In this document: in pieces, positions 55,395 to 64,000 of the stretch
How positions within the stretch are numbered: position 1 is the stretch's first letter
How the letters are laid out: the number at the start of each line of letters is the position of its first letter
Source: Talinum fruticosum
Lineage: Eukaryota; Streptophyta; Magnoliopsida; Caryophyllales; Talinaceae
Direction of reading: 5' to 3'
Assembly (NCBI GenBank): GCA_021018815.1
Contig: JAITYX010000136.1
Coordinates: forward strand, 310,001-374,000
DNA: 64,000 nt
Position numbers and translations under genes: made by a program
The notes under the pieces: model-generated
Seen by the model: only the letters and a program-made list of their open reading frames with translations
Told to the model about the DNA's origin: nothing
Databases searched by the model: none

Positions 55395-58100
55395 ATAAAT
55401 ATCATTACCTCTCTACAGCCCGAGTTGTAGGAAGAAAGGCGGACCGTTAACAAATCATAGATCATGCGAGTATAAATGGTTTCAGCTTGTAAAGCAAGAT
55501 TCGAACCCACGAAGGGTTAATAAGAGCAAGAGCCTTGGGAACCCCAGTTTGATATGAGATTTTGCTCGCCCATAACAAACAAACATATTCTAAACAACAA
55601 TTAATAAACGAAGGATTATCAAAATAATCAATATACATGCAAAATCACAAAAGCTGCCTAAGCTGCGGTCTCCCATAGTATCCTCCTTGTGTTGTCCGCA
55701 ATCGTCGTCCATTCCTCTCACATGCCACCGGACAACCGTAAACAACAGAAAGAGACAATAAAGAATTAAAGAAAAAGAAGCATACCAAGAACCAAAAAGC
55801 AAGACAAAGCATAATTGTCCAAAAATATAGCAAAAACAGAGAGAAAATAAAGAATTAAAGAAAGAGAAGTCTTAGATAAATAAGTCTCATCATTGACATT
55901 ACAAAAACTAAGTGGCAAATCGGTTGTCGGCTTCCAACCCAAAACAGGGGCAACATGACAACATTTTAATGCCACCGTAGTATCTATAGGGACCAAGAAC
56001 ACAAGCTTCCAAGCATAAAAAAATCCCTGTAAGGGATCTAGAAAAAGAGTTAGTATCATCATAGGAGTCGTAAATTATGAAAAGGTATCTCCCCACATAA
56101 ACAAATCAAAATTAGAACTAACAAAGAGACCGCCCTGCATTCAAAGACAGTCCAAACACAGCGACCTATCACCCCACACTAAAGAAAATAGTAGCACCTA
56201 GGCACAAAAGTGGTCACACCACCACAACCAGTCCACCCATAAATCGTACAACCACACATCGGTCGTCCCAAAAGGGAACCTACCAACCCAACAAGTACCT
56301 CCCTTAATTGCACATACCGGTGATCACACCGGCAGCAATCCCAATCCAAAGAAAAATAGGAGAAACTAGGAAGAAGACCAAAGAAGTTCACCCTAAAACA
56401 AAAAAAAATCATTAATGCAAAGCCCACACTTTGATAGAATAAGAACAAGAAGGAGACCATACACCATAATTAAAATAACTTTGTTGCAGAAAAGAGAACC
56501 AAAGAAATCCCGAAAAAAGTAACCAAGAAAAGACAGAGAAAAGCAGAAGATGCAAAGAGCACAATAGCCGCAGAACAACAATAGCACAACCAAAACACAA
56601 AATACAAAATCCACCAGAAAAAGGAGCGAAACCCGAATCTAAACCGAAAAACCAACCAAAGAAACACTATAAACCAACGGAACCATCTCATCCATGAAGA
56701 AATTAACCAACCAAATCAAAAGATCGTTGTAATCACCGGAACACCAACAAAAACAATCCATAATGAAAGGTGAAGACAATATAGAATAAACTTTTGACAA
56801 TCGTGAAAAACCGAAGAAGTATAAGAGTAGAAACTACGAGGACTAGCACAAATGGAAAGAAGCTCAAGTAAATTCCAAAAATAAACACACTTTCCAAGTA
56901 TGACATACTATGTGGACTAAAATTCCCATACTAAAAAATACCAGGATAAAGATCACATGGGAAGAGACCGATAATCCGAACCAAACGAAACATCAATGGA
57001 AAATCGGACAAATACAGAGGGCAAGCAAGATGAAAACCAATCTTAGAGTAAAATAAGCAGTGAGAAATTATAGGAGTAATACCAAGGAACAAAGTCTCAA
57101 AGACGATAAGCAACCAAACAAGGACACGGGGAAAAGGTAGGAAAATGAATGAGAGAGAAAGGGGAAAGAACTAAACCTGTTGTGGAGCTAATTAGATGGG
57201 TAAATTGAAAAGAATACCTGGCTCGGGCAAGCAAGAGCATATACTGTAATCATCGAAACTAACAATACCACGAGAATGAAATATCCATGGGCTAGAACCA
57301 ACCATGAATAAGATGAAATAGGCAAGCAAACAACCGAGACATCGGGATCTTTCAAGAAGAGACCATAAGCTTTAGAGCCATCTACACAGCCAAGCAAGGG
57401 GTCTATAAACATAACACGAAAGATCTTCAACCAAAGATCCGGAAAGGGCTTAGACTCGGCATAGAGCACGGATCGGGAAACTATCACTTGAACAAGAACG
57501 AAATCGCAGCAATAGACCATCTATAATCTCAAAGCACAAGTCTTCAAAGAGCTACGGAAGTTCATCGGATGTAATCAAAATCCCGAGTAGAACAAAATCT
57601 CCCTAGATCCTCATTATCATAGAGTATCCGAGGGAGATTAAGAAGGAAAGGATTCGGGCGAAATGGGGAGCGAGAGATTGGATGAGGAAAGGGAGAGAGA
57701 GAAGCAGTGACTAGAGGGGCTTCTAGGGTCGGGAGGTTTATTAGGTTTAAGTATCCAAGACATCGAGTATCTCTCTCTAGAGGTTGTTTCTCTCTCAGAG
57801 AATTCATGGCCAATTCTTTCTTTCTCTCTCCAAATTAGTTTCGGGTTATGGTTGTAAAGCAAAAGAAATACTCCAAAGGCTGATTTGTGAGATGGAATTG
57901 AGTAGAAGGGAGATTGATATATAACGGGCTTGGTTCTAAATCTGGGTCTTGACAAGGATCAGCAATGTTGTGGGTAAGTATACCGTTTTTTCCTTTTTCT
58001 TTATGGGTTTAGTCTATCTAACCACCAAAATTTGGATCTAATTTGTGAATTAAGATTGTCATTTAGGGGAAGTTGGTCTTGCCTTGGCTATGGATCTTCC
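55395..58100. other. Region 5' of the LINE ORF2; ORF1 or spacer, not resolved
   Basis: Minus-strand open stretches (57188-57520, 57562-57813, 55766-56062) are T-rich and hydrophobic, with no CCHC knuckle or DUF4283 seen, so ORF1 cannot be claimed. On the minus strand, GTTATATATCAATC near 57920 followed by GA-rich sequence and ATG 57813 looks like a Pol II leader. A box-B-like GGGTTCGAATCTTGC lies near 55497-55511 (minus strand). Confidence 0.35.
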
Positions 58101-58108
58101 CCTTTGCA

Positions 58109-58109
58109 G

Positions 58110-58143
<34 letters not shown>
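58109..58143. repeat. (AT)n microsatellite
   Basis: About 17 AT units. Confidence 0.95.
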
Positions 58144-58146
<3 letters not shown>

Positions 58147-58722
58147 ACAGATGAGAGAAAGAGAGGAGTGATGAAGGGAGAATTTCATCAAGGAGGGCAA
58201 CGAGAAGCAACCATCGGTGAGGGTGTAACCACCGCAAATCCAACCGGGAGTAATCCATATGGTGCTATGATGCTACCATATGCAAATACAAATGGGGCAT
58301 TCTCCTTCTTTATTAGATAAGTACACTCGGTGATGGCGTAACCATCGGTGGAGGCCTGAGAAGGGGAAAGGTAGTGGCGATCGGAGGGTTGTTGGAGAGG
58401 TGGGATTATGGGGTGGGAGAGAGAAAAGCGAATGGCGGGGATAGGTCACAGGGAGGTTGGGAAGGAGGAAGAGGAGAAGGAGGTAAGGAAGCAATGGATA
58501 GGGAGGACAGAGAGAGAGACGAGGAAAAGGGGTCGGGTGTGTTCGTGGGTAGAGAGGGGAAGAGGATAAAGAGAGTGAATTTGGGTATGGTCATGCGAAA
58601 GGAAGAAGAGAGAGAGAATTAAAGACACTTGTATGTGTGTGGGGGAAGGGGGATGTGCTTGGCGAGTGGCAAAATAGCAAAATATTGTAATAACTAGGTT
58701 AAAGATAGATGGGTGGAGAGAG
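58144..58722. other. Purine-rich spacer
   Basis: GA-rich from 58370 to 58620, giving spurious long frames on both strands. No gene is supported. Confidence 0.5.
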
Positions 58723-59503
58723 GGGATGACAATGGGGTGGGGAATCCCCGTCCCAGTCGAGGCCCCGCCCTCTAGTAGAGAAAAATCCCTGCCCGGAACA
58801 AGGTTGAGAGCGGGGATGGGGGCAAATTTTATTCCTCGTTGGGGATAGGGACGAGGTAGGGGAAATTTCCCTTCCCCTTCCCCTTTTTATTTTTTAAAAA
58901 GGACTTTTTGTAATTTTATATCTCCTTAATCCTAACTATAAAATCCACCCCCGGCCCCAACCCTTTCTTTTTCAGCCGTTCTCTCTCTCTCCTCGCTCTT
59001 TTCTCTTTCCTCTTTACTCCCATCTCTTTCCTTTCTTTTCACTTTCTTCTTTCCTCTATTTTCAGCCTTTTCCTCTTTGTACTCTTTTTCCTCTCTCTTT
59101 CCTCTCCTATCGGCGCTCTCTCTTTTCTCTTGTTTCTCCTCTTTCTTCCCTCTCCTCTTTGAAAGTGCAATATTCTCCATGCTTCCAACCTTCTGAGCAT
59201 CTCGATCGGCCAAGCCGCTTCGTCCACCACGAAGCCACTACCTAAGCCACCACAAACCGAGCGACAAAACTTGAATTTGTTTTTTTAGTTTTTGCTTTTT
59301 TGTCCGAATTGATTGAATTCGTATGTTTTTCTCCATTTGTTAATGGGGATCGAGGATGCCTCGAGTGTCGTGGATCCGCTGGGGACGGGGATGGGTAGAA
59401 GTGTCTCCCCGAAGTAGGGATAAGGTGGGGTCACGACAGCGGGGATAGGGACGGGGACGAGAAGGGCATCCCCGGCGTTGACCCAGCTAGTTGCCATCCT
59501 TAA
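58723..59503. mobile_element. Probable non-autonomous hAT-like element with GC-rich ends
   Basis: The left end is GGATGACAATGGGGTGGGGAA. The right end on the other strand is GGATGGCAACTAGCTGGG. Both subterminal regions are dense in GGGGAC/GTCCCC words (58725-58870 and 59340-59475). The centre is CT-rich and has no transposase. GGATGGCAA-type ends with subterminal GGGGA arrays are common in plant hAT-like elements. No clean duplication was seen, so the class is tentative. Confidence 0.55.
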
Positions 59504-60093
59504 GAGGAAGAGAGGGGTTGTTGGTTCAATCAAAGGCGGAAGAGGAAGAGACTTGAAAGTGGGGGACGCGAAGAGGAGAGAGAAAGAGGGGTATAGATTA
59601 ATGTATCACCTCCACATTAATGTATCACACAAAAATTAAGCAAGACAAGCAACTAATTAATTATGGTATGTCATATGGAGATCAAAAAATTAAAACTCTA
59701 AAATTGAACAGAATAAAATAGAAGAGTTTATTAATTTGTTAAGTAGTTTTATTAAATGACATCCCCAGCCTGTACAATTTGAATAAATTTTATCACTCAA
59801 CACCTTAGTAGTTAAATTAATGGTGAGACCATGTATTTAAAGTCCATACCAAACCTTTGGTACAATTGGATAAATTTTATTGATTATATTGCAATTATTT
59901 TTTCTTATCTTTTTTATGTTTACGATTTTATACATTTACTGTAGCATATGCTTATTAAATAATTGATGATGGGGTAACGTGTAGGTCTTAGCTCTTGTAG
60001 AGTAAAATAAATAGATTAGAGTGACAAAACTATGCAGCCTACAAGATCAAGGGTTTTCATCAAAAAGATTTTTATAATAAAAAGGGACTTATA
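59504..60093. other. AT-rich spacer
   Basis: No gene or repeat structure of note. The duplicated word ATTAATGTATCAC occurs at about 59596 and 59613. Confidence 0.5.
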
Positions 60094-60109
60094 ATTAAAT
60101 GTACAGTTA

Positions 60110-60347
60110 CCAAGTGAGTGTATCCTAATAGTAATCACTTCACACTTCCATCATCTCCACCAGGGTTCGAATCTTGGTGGAGACAATTTCTCTGCTAGGT
60201 ATGCAAAGAATTTGAGATGAGTTGTGGGCTTGGGTTTTAAGTTCGGGCTTGATATGTTTACCCCTCCCCAGGCCATTAAGCCCAACCGGTGTTTATCCAT
60301 GAGATAGGGGCCTAATTGGATAACCCGGACTTAACATGTAAAAAATT
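60110..60347 (+). mobile_element. tRNA-derived SINE with 16-bp target-site duplication
   Basis: The body is flanked by ATTAAATGTACARTTA at 60094-60109 and 60348-60363 (one G/A difference). Near its start is a T-arm-like CCACCAGGGTTCGAATCTTGG with a good box B (GGTTCGAATC), about 50-75 bp in, as in plant SINEs. The body is 238 bp and ends GTAAAAAATT, a short A-rich tail. Box A is weak. It does not encode protein and would have depended on LINE enzymes. Confidence 0.8.
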
Positions 60348-60363
60348 ATTAAATGTACAATTA

Positions 60364-61600
60364 TTTTCCAATATTACTTTCTTCAATATGAAAAGTAAAC
60401 TTCAATAGTTGTTCAATACAACCCCTAGTAGTGGGATGACCGGTTTTCACATGGAAGGTTAGGGTTGGATTTTTCCCGGGTTGTGTACATGTATTATAAT
60501 TTATCCATCTAAAAAAAATAGTTATTCAATAGTATGTCTTTTGCAACTAATTTAGATTTTTTTTTCAATTTTAACAAAAAAAATATATAAGTTATATTAA
60601 TTTAGCAATATCAATTTGCATTTGTATTTTAAAATTTTCTTATAATATTATGATGCATTGTGTTGGGGTTGTATGGAGTATAATGGGTGTTTGGGCTTGA
60701 AAAAATTGTTGTTTAAGACTTGGAACAATTGGCACGATCCGAGGGGCAAGAGGGAAGTTGTTTTGTATGGCCAGAAAAGCGAGCACCAGCCGAGTGCCCA
60801 AAACGGGTTGGCGGTGTCCGCCGGCACAGGCTGTCCGTGTCCACCGACATGGCCATGTTGGCTGTTGGCGTTTGTAGCTGTTTTCGTTCGTTTTCGTAAG
60901 TTTTTGCATTTATGGCTCGATATTATAGTCATATAATTGCTTCTAGGCCTTCATTTCTAAGTTTACAAGGTGTAGCGGCAACTATGACTAGACAAAGAAA
61001 TTCCTTGCAAGTTACCAAATTCTAGTACATAGTTTGTAATTTTTTCCAGTTTTGGGGTTTCCACGTTAAAGTTCGAGTATCTCTTTCTTTTTGTTTTTCT
61101 ATTATTGTTTGTGAGTGTGAATTTTCAATCCTAACACATTAGGCATAGCACGGGTCCAGGTTAGTAACTATTAAACATTTGTAAGTCATATAAAAAATTT
61201 ATATTTCTTATAAATATTTATAACCCCTTCAAACCTTATGACTTATAATTTTATAATTCCTTACCACTAAAAAAGGCGTATATTTTATTTTGAGGTTAAC
61301 CCTAAGGGGGCCTGAACAGCCCACTTCATGTAGTAGAATATCTTACATGTGTCACTTCACGTTCTCAGTTTGGTGTAATATGAAGTCTATTTTATCTTCT
61401 TTTCTTTCTTTCTTTTTTTTTTTTTTTAAAGAAAATTAAGATGAGAGAATAACAGATAGTAAATCACAAGCATGCATGATAGAAGACAACAAAGCAAGAA
61501 CATGGGCGTTGACATACTTTGTTAGTTTTTAAATTGAGACTACCTTATTAATTATTTGGGCTTATATGTATATATACATAATTAACTTAATTATAATAGC
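60364..61600. other. Spacer with LTR-like fragment
   Basis: 60690-60860 (CTTGGAACAATTGGCACGATC, then GGCAAGAGGGAAGTTGTTTTG) resembles retrotransposon LTR sequence, but no ends or duplication are seen. A T-run lies at 61412-61428. No gene. Confidence 0.4.
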
Positions 61601-61683
61601 ATTAAGTGGGGGATCGAGCAACGACGGGTAAAGGAACAGAGAATTGAAAAGAAGTACGAGTAAGACAGAATTAATCCAATTCC

Positions 61684-63967
61684 ATGGGAATTTGTTGGTC
61701 AATATCAAAGGCCAACGCCGATGGTGGCCAAGACAATGACGCTGCTAACGCCAGGCTTTGTAAGTTATACTCCCCTCCTTCTCGCTCCATCTTTTCCTTC
61801 CATTATTACCACATTTGAGTCGAACCTTTAATTTGTGGATAAGCTACTATTTTCCCTTACCAATACGAGACCGAAAAGCACCAACGATGTTCTAATACAG
61901 AATGTGCTTCTCGCTTCTCTAGTTTGAAATACTGTCCTTATATCTTTTCATGTAGTCTTCCAAGTACTAGGAGAATTTCATTAGCTATTTGAGTGGAAAT
62001 TCAGCAGATCCTTCTGTTTGAAATGTTAATCATTTAAAGTTGAAATGCATTTTTGTATAACTTTGGCGGACTTTTGCCACAATCTAGCATTTAGGTGAAT
62101 TTTGATTAGTTTAGCAAAATAACTTTTGACTTTTTTGAAAAATAGTTGGAGAAAATGGATAAGATGTACATGACTTTTCTTGAACACAGTTACCTTTTCA
62201 GCTTTGGGCATCAGATCGTATTGTTATTAGAGATGCAGGAGATTCGATTTGGCATTTGGTTACTTATAATTGATACACTTGGATTGAACCATATGTACAT
62301 TGATATTATGTGAATTTCTTCACAAATAAAAAATTCGACAATGGTGGCATTTTATCTTCTGTTTTCCAGTAGGCGTAGTTCATATATTACATCGCCAGAA
62401 TAGGTACTAGGAAGGAACTGCATGCATATAACTATTGGAGCTCACTACCTTAAATAAAAATTTTAGATTTTCATATCACCTTTAATTATCAAAAATTTTA
62501 AAAAATGAAGTCAACGAAAGCAATGCAACTATGCATGATGGACATTCACCAAATAATGATAATGGGCTTTTTACATGATAGCAATTATACCATCTCCCCC
62601 CACCCAAAAAAAGAACGGGGGAATGATCATGAATCATGTCACCCTAGCAATAATTTGTTGTCCAAAAATGAAATGCAAAGTGTAACTTTGACATTTTCTA
62701 GCATTTGATTTAACAATTATGAATTTGTGAGTTTGTTTTGGTTCGTTTTCAATGAACTCGACAAATTCATTGATAATACTGTCTCTAATGTCTACAGCAG
62801 TATGAATTTGTTTGTGCAGTTTGAATTTGTTTCCTTTCTAATGAAAATGTGTGTGCATTTGTCTTTCTTGACCAAGCTCCATGAGGAAAATACTGGTCTT
62901 GGCAAAAGATGCAGGGATAACATTGTGAAATATTCCTGTTTGAACTTTTTGGTTCACGAAATGATATATAGGTATTGCAAAATAGATTGTTGGATCATCT
63001 GAGGTATAATTAGACAATTTTTAGTGCATTTTGAGAACTGAGAGAATTTGTTATGAAGTTGTTTAATTCAGGCATTCATTCTTGTAATCCTCTTTTGTTG
63101 GGCTTTCAGCATATCGACGGGCAAGAGGGCAGGTGGAGAACAAGTTGAGGGATTTTGGAGGCTACTTACCATTGTACAAAGCCGCACTAGGGGGCCAATG
63201 GAACGAAGCAAGGAAATTCCTTGATGATGATCCTGAAGCTTTGAAGGCTAAGATCACCATAGCCTCAGAAACTGCACTTCATATAGCTGTGGGAACAGGG
63301 AAAAATACTGACTTTGTAGAGAAACTAATACGGAGGATGTCCCCTGAAGACTTGGCACTCATTGACCAAAATGGTGAGACTGCTCTTACAGTGGCCGCTG
63401 TGGTGGGCAACATAAAGGCAGCCAAGTTACTTGTGAATAAGAACCCAGACTTGCCTAATATATCTGGCAAATCTGGCTTGCCTGTACTTAGGGCTGCTCA
63501 TTACGGGCAGGAGGAGATGGTTAAGTACCTATTGAAATTCACTAGAGCTGACATCGAACCAAGTCCATTTGCAGGTGAATCTGGTGCTGAACTTCTCATT
63601 GCAATCATCACAGCTGAATTTTTCGGTAAGACTAATCTTCTCTATTATTCCAGAGATGAGCAAGAAACAGCTTATTAATTGGGCATTTGATTAATCAATA
63701 AGAGAAACAAACACACTGACAGAAACAATTCCTGCTGATTTGTGGATTGTGTTGGAAACACACTTTAATAATTGAAGAGTAACTAATACTTTGTTCATTT
63801 CTGTTGTTGAGCAGACATTGCTCTTGACTTGATTAGGGACTACCCAGAGATGGCCACAGTGGAAGTCAATGGAAAAGGTTCTGCATTAGCTGCACTTGCA
63901 AGTAAAACGGATGCCTTTCCCAGTGGCTCCAGTTCTGCAAATTGGCTACAACTGTTTTACAAATCAA
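61684..63967 (+). CDS. Ankyrin-repeat protein (ITN1/ACD6-like), N-terminal exons, continues beyond window
   Basis: Exons 61684-61759, 63110-63625 and 63815-63967, with donors GTAAGT, GTAAGA and GTAAGC and acceptors TTTCAG and GAGCAG. The split codons (Ser26 and Asp198) fit only if translation starts at ATG 61684, not at the ATG at 61721. The protein starts MGICWS, an N-myristoylation signal with a Cys that could be palmitoylated, so membrane attachment is likely. Ankyrin repeats follow from about residue 43 (LPLYKAALGGQWNEARKFL, ETALHIAVGTGKN, GETALTVAAVVGNIKAAKLL, PVLRAAHYGQEEMVKYLL). Plant proteins with this start usually end in a PGG transmembrane domain; that part lies outside the window. 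The family acts in stress and defence signalling at membranes. No decay is seen in the 248 visible residues. Confidence 0.9.
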
Positions 63968-64000
63968 GTAAGCCGATATATTTGCAAGTATAGTATGCTT

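Noticed and set aside
55480..55560. tRNA gene or SINE suggested by a box-B-like GGGTTCGAATC word (minus strand)
   Set aside because: No matching acceptor stem, no convincing box A, and no flanking duplication were found.
58374..59213. GA-rich open frames near 58.4-59.2 kb encoding Arg/Glu-rich proteins
   Set aside because: Low-complexity purine tracts, open on both strands, inside or beside the GC-rich hAT-like element.

Overview
This is nuclear DNA from a flowering plant. The evidence is a five-exon eIF4E gene with GT/AG introns, a plant-type ankyrin-repeat gene, and a dense mix of plant transposons: Sirevirus-type Copia, Ty3/gypsy, plant L1-type LINEs, hAT, a FAR1-type MULE and a tRNA-derived SINE. 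Unique host sequence is a minority of the window. Nothing looks bacterial or viral.

Three genes look functional: a two-exon gene for an 82-residue secreted peptide (11644-12341, +), eIF4E (13603-18577, -), and the first three exons of an N-myristoylated ankyrin-repeat protein that runs off the right edge (61684-63967, +). A 5'-truncated LINE with a 12-bp target-site duplication sits in eIF4E intron 3.

Layout: 1-1495 is a Copia gag-protease relic (-). 1641-6540 is a complete, non-autonomous Ty3/gypsy element: paired LTRs, CAAAG duplication, tRNA-Met primer site, polypurine tract, and only gag-protease inside. 6546-11640 is AT-rich spacer holding a small CAGGCC-ended hAT-like element. 20218-31757 is a decayed hAT element (TTF-type zinc-finger transposase, N-terminus only), into which a 10.3-kb Sirevirus-like Copia element (21125-31404, ACAGG duplication) inserted. 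32.7-34.2 kb resembles a gypsy LTR, and 35.3-36.3 kb holds a broken Myb/SANT-like gene. 36611-43706 is a 7.1-kb MULE with about 1.4-kb inverted termini. Each terminus carries a tRNA-like cloverleaf and an array of about 320-bp repeats. The MULE holds a FAR1-type transposase and a spliced-structure NRAMP transporter fragment. 43956-44350 holds exons of a TSR1 ribosome-biogenesis pseudogene. 46359-47545 is a solo LTR related to the first gypsy element. 48150-55394 is a LINE split by a 3.1-kb solo LTR (50664-53764, CAAAG duplication). The rest holds a GC-rich hAT-like element, a SINE with a 16-bp duplication, and the ankyrin gene.

The host genes do not form a pathway. The most unusual structure is the MULE, whose mobile termini carry tRNA-like sequence and long arrays and whose body has acquired host-gene exons. 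Element boundaries come from reading TG...CA ends and target-site duplications directly. Family names come from protein motifs and have not been checked by database search.
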